This document shows, in pieces, positions 44,511 through 55,235 of a stretch of 64,000 nt of DNA (position 1 is its first letter; the number at the start of each line of letters is the position of its first letter). Made by a program: the position numbers and the translations under genes. Source of the stretch: Liolophura sinensis (taxonomy: Eukaryota; Mollusca; Polyplacophora; Chitonida; Chitonidae); contig NC_088299.1 in assembly GCF_032854445.1 (NCBI RefSeq), positions 17,541,608 to 17,605,607 on the forward strand. Reading direction: 5' to 3'. Under the pieces are notes generated by a model. It worked only from the letters and a program-made list of their open reading frames with translations, was not told the origin of the DNA and did not search any database.

Positions 44511-44877
44511 TGAGTGAGTGAGTGCTTGGGGTTTAACGCCGTACTCAACAATTTTTCAGTCATATGACGACGAAGGAATCATTAGGGTGCATGTACGTGT
44601 AATGTGCCTCCTTGTTGCAGGACGGATTTCCACCGCTCTTTTATTTAGTGCTGCTTCACTGAGAAGACTTACCGAAGGCAAGTAAGCCGCCCCGCCCGAG
44701 CCATTATACTGATACGGGTCAACCAGTCGTTGCACTATCCCCTTCATGCTGAACGCCAAGCGAGGAAGTTACAACTTCCTCTTTTAAAGTCTTAGGTGTG
44801 ACTCGATCAAGGATTGATCCTGGATCTACCGGTCCCGAAGCGGATGCTCTACCAACTGTGCTATCCGGGCCGGTCTA
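44511..44877 (-). mobile_element. SINE-2 insertion between LINE-A ORF1 and ORF2
   Basis: A 367-bp element flanked by a 10-bp duplication AAAGCTATAG (44501-44510, 44878-44887). On the minus strand the head reads GGCCCGGATAGCACAGTTGG (A box) and GGATCAATCC (B box). The tail reads CATATGACTGAAAAATTGTT, then GAGTACGGCGTTAAACCCCA and CACTCACTCACTCA. Head and body differ from SINE-1, but the tail is shared. Confidence 0.92.
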
Positions 44878-44975
44878 AAAGCTATAGGATTGAGGTCTTG
44901 AGCTAACATCTGGAGCTCTGCGAGGTTACACCTCAATCCCCCCTACAGTTCCACTGTAAGATTTTTGTAGTAGCC

Positions 44976-46440
44976 ATTATTAATATTTATTCTTTTTCTT
45001 TTTTCTGGGCTTCTTATACATCGCTGCCCTACTCTCAGCAAAATCCTCCTGTGACAACGTTATCAACTTCCTCTGCTTTTTAACCTTGTCAACTTTAGAG
45101 TCTCGTCGCAATGTGCGATAATACGACCCCAGGGATGTTGAGACAGGTACTAAGACCTCACCCTTGCCATTGGTATAGGCAGGCAAGTCTTTGGGTGCAT
45201 CCATTTCCGAAAGAGATTCCTCCATATTGGATTCTCCACCAGCCCTAGACATATCAGATTGCTGAGAGCTTCCCTGAGGATCAAGGCAATCTGCTATATC
45301 TCTAGTGTCTAACTGTGACATTGTAAACGGGTCAGGGCTGAACGTGCTACCCCATAAGGACGGGTTCTTACCAAGTGCACCTTTGGAGGGCGTTACGCCA
45401 CTGGATTGCGTCTCCTTAATGCAGGATGGCGTAGTATTCGAAATTTCTGACGATCTAGGGGGTGAGTAGGAATTCGAGATTTGACTCATACCGACAACCC
45501 ACTCCAGGCTATTTGACGTCTGAGATGCTTCGTAAAGGCTCTGGGACCCACCTACTACTGGCGATTCGCTTAACTTCCTGACTTTATTTGTAGCATCAAT
45601 GCGCTTATTTCGAATCTTTTTTGCTGGAGGACATGGAGTTAGTGACAACTTGCCACTCTCCAGCTTCCTCGTTGTCAGCAGCAGAGTTATCCAAAGTCCC
45701 TTTATTTTGTTGACTGGAAGGAACAGACTCGCCAGAAACCCCAATTTCCATATCATTCCCATGTCCCTCACTATAATTGCCATCATCATCTCTTCGACCT
45801 TCATTCTTATCTTTATTGTCACCTTCAACTTCATAAACATTACTATCTTTATCATCATCATCATTATCATTGCAATCGTTATCGTCATTATCGCCATTGT
45901 CATTTTCATCGCTCAGCGGGCAGTCCTTTTGAAAGTGGCCTGCCTGTTTACACTTGAGGCATTTATCCTTTAAAGGACAGTCGGCCCTGCAATGTTCTGC
46001 GCTATCACAGATGTGACAGGCACGGACCTGACCTCTGTACTACACAGGAATTCTAAAATTCCCAACCGGAATTGATTGTGGAATGATCTCGGTCACACCA
46101 CTCATGTAAATACGGCGTATACCATGCTCAAGTGACCTATCAAAAAGGTAATGTTCCCGGCTGATGTGATGGACCGTGCCATACCGGGACATCAAACCTT
46201 GAATAGTGTCATGAGGCACCTCGATCGGACATCGAGATCTAACCAGGAGCCTTTGCGCCTCCACATCATATATTGGACAGTCTACCCCTTTGAATGACTG
46301 TGAAGCCACTAGCCAACAGCTGTTCCTTCACAGTTTGCGTAGCCACTGTAACATTCCAGACATTTCTAGAGACATTGATTAGTCCCCTTTAAGACATTAG
46401 GCCCACTTCCCACTAACTCCTTTAGCCGTTTGTATACATC
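44976..46440 (-). pseudogene. LINE-A ORF1: gag-like protein with two CCHC zinc knuckles, unit 3
   Basis: The N-terminal part (46309-46040) reads DCPIYDVEAQRLLVRSRCPI, SREHYLFDRSLEHGIRR and GNFRIPV, then TAG where unit 2 has TGG. Downstream CHICDSAEHCRADC and CLKCKQAGHFQKDC are two C-x2-C-x4-H-x4-C knuckles (about 46015-45915). A D/N-rich acidic linker (encoded by GAT/AAT repeats near 45840-45910) and an EEAGEWQVVTNS motif follow. A frameshift at an A-run near 45620 precedes a long serine-rich, lysine-ended C-terminus (to 44980). Role: RNA-binding coat of the retrotransposon particle. Nonsense and frameshift make it dead. Confidence 0.83.
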
Positions 46441-46669
46441 AACAAACACAACTATGCGTTTTGAACAGTGTGGATGCTGAGTGCAAAATAGATAACGTAT
46501 TATAAAGTGGAAAAGCACTAAACTATGTACAGGCTATTTACAGGGAGTCTAGTGAACACGTCCTGCCGCTAAGAGCGACAGAACGTAATGTCGCACCACC
46601 CTCAAACTGGGTGACCACTAAACAAAAGCTGAGAGCACAATAGCTAGTTCCACGGCCAGCCAGGGACTC

Positions 46670-46890
46670 GACTAGCTAGAGGTATGTGTCGCTCATTTGA
46701 CTAGCTAGAGGTATGTTGTGCGAGGTATTAGGACGTCCATTTGACTAGCTAGAGGTATGTGGTGTGAGGTATTACGACGTCCGTTTCACTAGCTAGAGGT
46801 AGGTGGTGTGAGGTATTAGAACGCCCATTTGACTAGTTAGAGGTATGCTGTGTGAGGTCTTTCGTCGTCCAATTGACTAGCTACGGGTAA
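46670..46890. repeat. 44-bp satellite array, right block, unit 3
   Basis: About five monomers continuing the array interrupted by LINE-A, ending GACTAGCTACGGGTAAGC as in unit 2. Confidence 0.9.
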
Positions 46891-47083
46891 GCGGTGTGCT
46901 TATTTATGCTCTAGTCTGTTCCTCAACACAATGGCCATTGTCGGGGTATCTGACTGTAGAGGTTTAGCATCTAAAATCATAGCGTATCAAAGTATTTGTC
47001 AACGTACTTGTCAGTGTACTTAGATTACAGCATTTTGGATGATAGCTTGACACTTGTAAACCAAATGGCAGAGAATATGTTTA

Positions 47084-47905
47084 CTGAGCAAAAATATAAA
47101 CGCAACACTTCTGTTTTTGCAATATTTCACAGTAAAATGCGATTTTTTTTTAGTAGAGTAGCGAGGGATGGCCAAGAGGAAAACCCTACACCAGGGTACA
47201 CTCCCGCCTCCAAAACCAAAGTGTTGTCGATTCAAGCCTATTCACCATTTTGACCCGTCAGAGATGTGTGGCCTTACCTGTAGTAATCAGTGATCTGTAA
47301 GGTCTTCCCGGGCACCCAGGCCAGGGATTCGGCCCAGAGACGCTAATTTGAGAGCCCGCAGATCACTCGAGGCTATAGACCTTGGTATTAATCGTGGTAT
47401 GACTCTGTTAACATTCATGCTCGTTGGCCTTTGGCACCATAACGGCGTTTTATTGTTTCGGATTAATCTATTTTTCAACTACACGGAGTCGATGGGAGGC
47501 AGCGGGTTTGACGGCGGTCGGTCAACGCTATGCCGACGTCGCCGTCATACCAAGGATTGCACTACGGTGGTGGTTGGGTACTTCTCTTGGCGGGGATAAG
47601 TCATGGCCATCGCACTCAACTTCATTTCACCACGGAGTGCGGTAAGATACCATGACGAAATTCTGCGCCCAATAGTCGCCCCATTTGTCGCACCATGGGT
47701 AACATCTCAGAAGGACAATCTTGCTGCTGTATGCAGAGCATTTTCTACAGGCCGTAAACGTTGAAACGTTAGACTGGGCAGAGTAGTCACCTGATCTGTC
47801 ATGTATCAGTTTTTGTGTGTTATCTCAACAATACATTACTCAAGATTTGCTATTTGCAAAAAATTCTCAGTATGTTCAATGATTGTTTCGAATTTCTAAC
47901 ACTGT
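47084..47905 (+). mobile_element. Decayed Tc1/mariner-like transposon, unit 3
   Basis: Same left terminal repeat after TA as in unit 2. One frame keeps GQRYADVAVIPRIA, the conserved Tc1 GERY-type block, which is out of frame in unit 2. Frameshifts and stops differ from unit 2, so decay continued after duplication. The right terminal repeat is absent. Confidence 0.8.
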
Positions 47906-47922
47906 AACACTTATCTTGAGGC

Positions 47923-48245
47923 CAGTGAAAATACTGATAGAAACGGCTAGTTTGTGCTATTGTATGTCCTGATGAGGATACAAGTTGCTGTTGAAACGCT
48001 CACTAATGTCACCTTGGTTTAAGGCAGCATGTAAGTGAACTTCTAACAGATCACGTGGTATTGTAGCTTCATTGGTGGAACAGTGGTGCCAAGCGTCCTA
48101 GGTCATCGGTGGAGCGGTGGGCCCAAGCATCCCAGGACACCGGTGGAGCGTTGGGGCCAGGCACCCAAAGTCGCTGGTGGAAAGAGCAAATTCATCTGTT
48201 GTGATCGCTGTTCTTGTTTCACTCTTTATCCTTACGTTAAATGTG
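47923..48245. other. ~320-bp block present in unit 3 but not unit 2
   Basis: Between CTTATCTTGAGGCC and TTTTTGAGTAATTCTAG unit 3 has ~320 bp that unit 2 replaces with about 15 bp. It contains the 34-bp repeat listed next and has no terminal repeats or duplication that I can see, so deletion in unit 2 and insertion in unit 3 are both possible. Confidence 0.65.
48074..48180. repeat. 34-bp minisatellite, about three copies
   Basis: GGTGGA starts at 48074, 48108, 48142 and 48176, exactly 34 bp apart; the monomer reads GGTGGAGCGGTGGGCCCAAG, then CATCCCAGGACACC. Confidence 0.9.
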
Positions 48246-49077
48246 ATTTTTGAGTAATTCTAGAACACGTCTAATATATTGGAATTAACATCACTGCATT
48301 TGTTTTTACAGAATACTTTACCTTAACCCGATGGTTGAGTTTGGCTTTCCGTCGCCGATTGTTCCATTTCAGCGGGAAGAGCTGGGCGTCCAAACAATCC
48401 CACTTTTGGTTCCCGAGTGGCTCGTTGATTCAAGTCATGTAACAGAGATTGGCCAACCACCTGCGGCATAGCTCACGCACAAAACTTGTTCAGCTTTGGT
48501 GGGACGCAACATTAACGCGAATTCAAAGCGACATAACTTCGGTTGCCTAGACCAACTCCTGGGACAAATTTCTTGTTTTCATTTATCGGTATAAAAGTAT
48601 CTGAAGTTCCACCCAGTTTCTGTAATAAAAAAATACCTGCCTATTTACATGGCTATTCACCAAGCCTCTCCTATCATCTCACTAGCGTGTTCCAGCCTGT
48701 CTGTTTTCAAAGTCATGACAGGATGCAGCCCATTTGGAAGTTTTATTCGGACTACCGAAGGAAGTGTTTTAAATATCAAATCCGGCTAGGATTTGCTAAA
48801 AAATGATTTAAATCTCCCTTTGGTTATAACTAGCTTCTTCACTTAACAGAATGGCATAACTGTGACATTTGAACACATCCCTGAAATAAAGTGGCAAAAT
48901 ACCACAAGGAAAGAGGTCTTGAAACAAACTGTGGGAAATTATAAAATTACTCGGTAAATAATGTTTTAGGAAACTGACTCGCATTTTCAGATGTCTACCA
49001 GCATAGAAGACAGAGCAATTTTCAAACAGTCGTGTTAAAATGGGTCAGTTAGTTCAATGATGTTCCTTCATGCGGAA

Positions 49078-49338
49078 AGGGCCTCCGTGGCTCAGTTGGT
49101 TAGCTAGAGCAGCGTAATGACCCTGAGTCTCTCACCAATGCGGTCGCTGTGAGTTCAAGTCCAGCTCATGCTGGCTTCCTCTCTGGGCGTACGTGGGAAG
49201 GTCTGCCAGCAACCTGCGGATGGTCGTAGGTTTTCCCCGGGCTCTGCCCAATTTCTACCCACCATAATGCTGGCCGCCGTCGTATAAGTGAAATATTCTT
49301 GAGTACGGCGTAAAACACCAATCAAATAAATAAATAAA
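49078..49338 (+). mobile_element. SINE-1 copy, unit 3
   Basis: Orthologous to 26851, with duplications TTCATGCGGAA (left, one G lost) and TTCATGCGGGAA (right, 49339-49350). The body lacks the short deletion seen in the unit 2 copy. Confidence 0.92.
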
Positions 49339-49350
49339 TTCATGCGGGAA

Positions 49351-50503
49351 GGACTGAGCCAAATATGACTGCATGGCAATTATTCAGCCCGGGTCGGATA
49401 AGTTTCAAAAGATAATGCAGTAGGTTTCCCTTCTTTGCTGCGACGTTTCGCTATTGTCAGAGCAGGTGATCATTTTTCAAGAATCCACGCTGGTGATAGA
49501 TGACAACTTGACAACTCCACGAGGACAAGACTTTAAAACATTCCGATATCCCACTGAGCTATCTGAGAAAACCGTACAAGCCACTCCTTTCGGACGACTT
49601 TAAACGTTTGTTGTGACATCAATCCTTTGTCTAACCGATCATAAGAATGTTATATATGAAGGGTGTTCATTAGTTTCTGATCCATGTGTTTATTTTCTAA
49701 CAGTTTCATTCCTCGCCTTCATTTCAAATGCACCAAATGTTGCCAGTGTCAGGAAGGTTGAGTGACGTCATCAATTCCCTTAGGCACAAATATGAAGAGC
49801 TTGTACTAAGAGTTTGTACTAAGGTGAACTTGTGGGTCTAATTTGTGGTCCTGATAAACATTTTCGATATCTCAATGTCTGGTTATTTCAATGTGACAGA
49901 GATATACTACAAGACTTTCCCATGTTATATGTAAGCTTCAGTCAATTCAGATTTACTTTCTGACGGAGTTTCTCGAAGACCGATTCAATGTTCACAATCT
50001 TACACACCCAGTATATTCTCGTGTAGTAACCTATATTTAAACCACTGTTGTGACGTGACACCAGTGCTCTGACGTCACACCGTTGTTGTGACTGGAGTAT
50101 TGTTTACACTTTTAAGTCTGGACTTATTGCGTAACACTTGAACATTTAACGGATTGTTCCACAAACAATTGTGATTCGAACCCAAATACCGCAGCCGTCA
50201 ATTCTCCGACTGAGCTATTGGGGCAGGCTATCGATGCTTGATGTTTTAAGGGACTACAATGTTATCCATAGAAGAACACAAACAAACGGATAGAGTATCC
50301 GCCGGCTTGCGTACAGGCTCACTTAAATAGTGCAAGTTCATAGACCCCGCCCCAAAGGACGACTGGAAGCGATTTGTTGAATACGTAAAGTTATATTTCT
50401 GTAGATTGTCAAAAGCAGATATATTTACATGCAGCCTATATTTACATATTATGAAATTAGGAAGAAAATGATAGATTAAAATTATCTTTTAAAGGAGAAG
50501 ACT
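49351..50503. other. Non-genic; tRNA-derived SINE head at 50170-50226
   Basis: Collinear with 27120-28275. A TGACGTCA (CRE-type palindrome) lies at 50070-50077, which unit 2 has as TGGCGTCA. No protein gene is recognised. Confidence 0.55.
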
Positions 50504-50569
50504 TATAAATATCATACTTTTGTATGATATTTATATACAGCTGACCTTCTTGGTCAGCTGTATATAAAT
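50504..50569 (+). promoter_or_regulatory. Double palindrome with TATA box ahead of MPN gene, unit 3
   Basis: The first inverted repeat has 14-bp arms around TTTT. The second has perfect 18-bp arms (50529-50546 and 50552-50569) around TTCTT. TATATAAA (50561-50568) lies in the right arm, and its mirror TTTATATA in the left arm, so the block could place TATA boxes on both strands. The ATG of MPN is 106 bp downstream. Confidence 0.6.
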
Positions 50570-50674
50570 TCCAGAGCTGAACTTCAGTTGTTTTGGAATT
50601 AATGCTGCATTTGAAAAGAATAACTCAGTAACATTGTGCTGACATGATAAAGGTCATAGATCTAATCGGTAAAT

Positions 50675-51877
50675 ATGCCTAATACATCTACTTCGTTGGT
50701 GAGTCCGTGCCTACTGCTGAACAGACATACGCTCACATATTAACGCTGTCGATGCTCCGAGACAATTTGACGAAGTTCGGTGATACACAAACCTTATGGT
50801 CTTATGGAAACATGTCGTATTTCTTTGGAACTAATATGTCTGAACACCAATCACACAGCGCAGACACATGCAAACGTAAACATGGTCGAGCACACATTAC
50901 CTTACCTATAGTCTATTTCTTTAGAGCGTCTCATATATTCAGCCTTTGGTCAGTGACACGTAACAACACTCTACACATTGGTGTGGGAAGTTCATATTCT
51001 TGCAAGGAAAATGAAGTTATAACAGTTTTTCTAATGCATAATGTAAAGTTCATAAGCTTGGTTTCGACGGCAATTACCCAATGCCTCGGCTGACATCAGA
51101 ATTATTTAAAACCAGAGTCATGATGGATATTGGGCGGAGTTCAACATGTTTGACGGAGGTTGACACCAGCTACCTAAACTGCTATCGATTTAACTGTAAG
51201 CCCTGTTACTGATACAGCTATATTTGAAATTGTTTAGACGTTTTAGTATCATATCACCGTAATAAATGAATTCCATTTTATCTCTTGTAGTATGTGATCT
51301 CACGACAGTATAGATTTAGAGATGTATATTGGGAAATTAAAGCGATGTACTCTATTCCCAGAGACAGTGTTGTGGGTTGTGCTACTGCGGTGAGTTTGTT
51401 CTAAACGTTTGTTGGTGCAGCCATTGTAAAACAAATTACTCTCCACTGCCATTGTCCAGCATGCAGCATGCTTTAGAATAATTATGACATCACTCGAGGC
51501 ATTGAGTTCTTGGTGTCGACAATAAGCTTATGGAATTTTGTTTATTATGAATTAGAAACAGTATTTTAACTGCATTTTCTTCTCCGTATTGTTTTGGTTT
51601 GTCTCTATATGTAAAACATATAGAAATTGGTAATTTTTTTTACAAGGTTAGAATTCTCTGTCTTTGTACTGAGGTCCTCAAGACCTCCTTCATGGTACAC
51701 GTTGTCGTCGTTGCTCTGGCTTAACTCTCTATACTGTAACATGCTTACATTATATACATAGGTTTCCTCATAGTTTAGGAGTTAATCAGCCAAAATGTTG
51801 GTTACAATGAAAATTTTTTAATTTTTACTTTGTACACACAGACGATACATTATCATGATCACAACCAAGAACTTTAA
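50675..51877 (+). CDS. MPN gene, unit 3: small spliced gene, 2-3 exons
   Basis: Exon 1 50675-50698 (MPNTSTSL), donor GTGAGT; exon 2 51291-51389 after acceptor TCTCTTGTAG, encoding YVISRQYRFRDVYWEIKAMY, then SIPRDSVVGCATA; donor GTGAGT; possible last exon 51842-51877 (TIHYHDHNQEL, stop). All joins are phase 0. Exon 2 differs from unit 2 at the first residue (Y/C), in RFRD/RFID and in EIKA/EIGA, while both splice sites are kept. The 128-codon frame at 50707-51093 lies in intron 1 and is broken in unit 2. Expression and product are unproven; the short length may mean downstream exons were lost before amplification. Confidence 0.4.
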
Positions 51878-52096
51878 AATAATGGTTTTTGTTTAATGCG
51901 AAAATGGAAATACAAATGTCGAAAACGTCCAACCACTAGACCATGGCGCAGCGAGTAAAATAAAATGAATCTACAGATACATAAGATGTCATTTAGTCTT
52001 CAGAATACCATTGATACATATGTATTAGCTGGGAAAGGTGCACTCGGATCACCGGTGCATTAGGTATCCGGCGAGAACAGTGTTCATACACGAAAA

Positions 52097-52357
52097 TTTA
52101 TTTATTTGACTGGTGTTTTACGCCGTACACAAGAATATTTCACTTATACGACGGCGGCCAGCATTATGGTGGGTAGAAATCGGGCAGAGCCCGGGAGAAA
52201 CCCACTACCATCCGCAGGTTGCTGGCAGACCTTCCTATGTACGGCCGGAGAGGAGGCCAGCATGAGCTGGACTTGAACTCATAGCGACCGCATTGGTGAG
52301 AGACTCAGGGTCATTACGCTGCGCTAGCGCGCTAACCATCTGAGCCACGGAGGCCCC
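52097..52357 (-). mobile_element. Full-length SINE-1, unit 3
   Basis: Orthologous to 12358 and 29888; tail variant GCCGTACACAAGAATATTTC. Confidence 0.9.
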
Positions 52358-52723
52358 TGATACACAAAAAGTCCATAAAGTTTCATGGCCATGAAAGATA
52401 TGGCCGCTGTGCAGTAACCCACCAAAAGAGCTCGTATTTTTATATTCTACAAGGCGACTGACCTTGATGATGCAAAATACTTTCGGAGAGGCTTTCACGA
52501 GCACTTCTGCATGTTGTCAAGGTTTCATTTGGGTCAATGTTAAAAATAAATTTCTTAATGTGACAAGTTTTGTAACATTTTGGCAGATGTTATAATACAT
52601 ACTTCTAACAAAGTCGATAAGAATCCATTCAGAGTAGGCTTGTAGTGAGCTAACGAAGTCTCATTAAATTTGCATTAAATACTTGTTATCTAAAATAAGA
52701 GATAATTCTTGAAACTTTTCATA

Positions 52724-53290
52724 GTTACTGTATACAGGTACCGTGATGTGACATCTCACATAATCACTGGGTATAGGTACCGTTATATGACATCTCACAT
52801 AATCCTTGTGTACAGATACCGTGATACGACATCTCGCATAATCACTGTATACAGGTACCGTGATATGACATCTCAGATAATTACTGGATACAGGTACCGT
52901 GATGTGACATCTCACATAATCACTGTGTACAGGTACCGTTGTATGACATCTCACATAACCCTTGTGTACAGATACCGTGATACGACATCTCGCATAATCA
53001 CTGTATACAGGTACCGTGATATGACATCTCAGATAATTACTGTATACAGCTACAGTGATATGACAGTTCACACAATTACTGTATTCAGGTTCCTCGATAT
53101 GACATCTCAAACAAATTCTGTGAACAGACACGGCGATATGACATCTCACATAATCACTGTGAACAGACTCAGTGACATGACGTCTCACAAAATTACTGTG
53201 TACATGTATCGTGATATGACATCTCACATAATCACTGTGAACAGACTCAGTCACCTGACGTCTCACTTAATTACTGTGATTTGACACGGC
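52724..53290. repeat. 39-bp minisatellite, unit 3/4 junction
   Basis: Same array as at 30515 with two extra monomers. The offset between units changes from 22,209 on its left to 22,287 on its right, exactly 78 bp (2 x 39). Long two-strand frames (200 and 191 codons) are by-products. Confidence 0.93.
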
Positions 53291-53625
53291 GATATGACAC
53301 CTTAGATATCACAAATACTTTGACGCCTCACATAATTACTGCGTACGGGTACCGCGATATGGCACCTTACATGGTCACTGTCGGCACCTGATATAATTTC
53401 TATGTATAGACATAGAGATATGACACCTCACATAGTCACTATGGCACCTTACATGATCACTCTCGACACCTGACATAATTTCTGTCCATAGTAATTCAGA
53501 AATATTGTTTCCATCATAACCAGGTTCTTTCATGATGTTTTGATAGTATGAAATGTACATGTGCACTTTTACCACAATATCCAATGTGAACTGTGATTAA
53601 CACCTTTTTTGTCTACAATAATATA

Positions 53626-53863
53626 CACTGTACTGTGGAATAGACATGTGGAGGCGCCGCATGTTTTCATGCATATAGGCGTTGTGAGCTTGCGGATTTG
53701 AAAGTGAAACTGGGTAAATGGATTTCGTTGAATAAGTTTCGTGGTAATCTACATGAGTCACTTTCTACATAACTCTGTCCCTGTACAAGTGAGAGGAGAC
53801 AGGCCCTGGTGTAATTTTGTTAGTACGGGCACAGCCGTGTGAGGACGTCAAACACAGGTCCAG
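53626..53863 (+). other. Non-coding 5' exon of MGN gene, unit 4 (start uncertain)
   Basis: Near-identical to 31339-31576, ending GGTCCAG before donor GTAAGTAG. Confidence 0.5.
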
Positions 53864-54648
53864 GTAAGTAGTAGATAAGACATGTAATGCTGGATTGTTC
53901 CCGACAAGTTAATTGCCATGTTACACAAATACAAACTTAGTCCAAAGGACCGGCGGGCTGGTCTGCAGGTCTATACATGTAGTCCCTATACATATGAACA
54001 CAGAGCTGAATAGCACATGTATCTGGTATCATACCAAACCAGAGGCGTTTGGAGGGGGTAAATTTGACCCAGGAATGTGTGGCGGGGTTGGAAGTTGGGG
54101 GTTGGGGGCGTTTGCAGAACGACTATCACACCAATTATGTTCTCAGGATTTGAGTGTATGCTTCTTGTCTTAAAGTACTTTGTACGTAAAGAAGTGTAAA
54201 ATGGAAAAATAAATAGAAAATGACTTTTGTTTCCTGAACATCATTTCGCGTACACATTTTACACGTTCTCAAATTTCCCGTCAATCTTGTGCTACTACCA
54301 CGGTGTCCGATTTCTATTGTTTGTTTAAGGGATGACGTTCGTAATCTAGACACTACTTTTCTATGATCTGTACTTTCATTTTATCTGAATCACATTTTAT
54401 ATACCTATAACGAATTTAAGTGATTTGATTTTTACAAACATCTCTTTACTTAAACACTTCATAGAACCGTTTAATATCCACACAACCAGCATTTAAGCAC
54501 ATTTCACCGAAAACATATCTATTGGAGTATGGTTTGCATCTGACATCGAATTCATACAGACTTTTTTCACACATCTCCATATGTAGGCGTGATACATTTT
54601 TCGAAAATAAATTTTCTGAACTGGTTATTATCAGAAGATATTTTACAT

Positions 54649-54896
54649 TTTGTGTATGTAATTTCTGTGGTGACTGCAGGTACACTGATTTGATATCAAG
54701 TTCACTATACTTGTGGGCCTATCTTCATACATTTGATGTAGGCAAAGTGACGCCTAGCAACTGTTTAAAAAAGTTAATATGGATACGTTCCAGAGCAATA
54801 CCTTCATGGAACCCTCATGCTTCACAACCATAGTTAGCCGTAGCCCGAACAAATGTATCAAATAGCTTTGAAATTACACTAATCACGAGACCCAAG
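54649..54896 (-). pseudogene. LINE thumb-domain relic, unit 4
   Basis: Same relic as at 6600; the downstream frame MYLQSPQKLHTQNVKYLL is open here (54685-54446) by a single difference, without functional meaning. Confidence 0.7.
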
Positions 54897-55235
54897 TTTA
54901 ATACCTACAAAATGGAACATTTACAGAATTAAAGCTTATGTTTAAAAATTACAAATTTATAACAAGACCATGCCTAAATAATCAAGCCCCATGTTACAAT
55001 ATGTAACATGGACCTGTAAACAATCTACAGGTTCGTTTTTACTGTCGGGCGTGTTGGGACAAATGAGTGAACTATTCAAATGATGTCTGTTGCTACTTCT
55101 ATGATTAAATTGCAAGTCAGTGATACGGTGCATTTGAAAACAGCACATGCTTGAAAACAGACGTCTCTGTAGCCTAGTCTTACATTATGATAGACTTTAT
55201 CTTTTCCTTTCTTTATAGGACGTCCTAATATAGCC

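Larger units (their letters stand above)
40761..46668 (-). mobile_element. LINE-A (I/jockey-like non-LTR retrotransposon), near full length, unit 3
   Basis: On the minus strand it runs from 46668 (5') to 40761 (3'), about 5.5 kb without its inserted SINE. Order: ORF1 with two CCHC knuckles, ORF2 with APE-type endonuclease, RT and RNase H, and a 3' tail with TGAAATATTGTTGAAAGCGA followed by (CACT)n. It lies inside the 44-bp satellite, so its target duplication cannot be told from satellite monomers. Clade is probably one of the RNase H-bearing I-group LINEs. Confidence 0.88.
31339..53625 (+). repeat. Segmental duplication, unit 3 (22,287 bp, fullest copy)
   Basis: Anchor to anchor distance is 22,287 bp. 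It holds every component of the unit, including both ends of the LTR composite and a LINE-A with ORF1, endonuclease, RT and RNase H. From 31.3 to 37.5 kb it is nearly identical to unit 4. Confidence 0.93.

Noticed and set aside
45599-45973. Plus-strand frame rich in I/T/V
   Set aside because: Antisense shadow of the acidic D/N-rich linker of LINE-A ORF1.
47966-48005. Hammerhead-ribozyme-like CCTGATGAGGATACAAG...GTTGAAACG
   Set aside because: CTGATGA and GAAAC are spaced suitably, but the intervening bases do not form stem II and the flanks do not form stem I.
50707-51093. 128-codon frame near the MPN gene
   Set aside because: It lies in intron 1, and the unit 2 copy is broken by a 2-bp indel.
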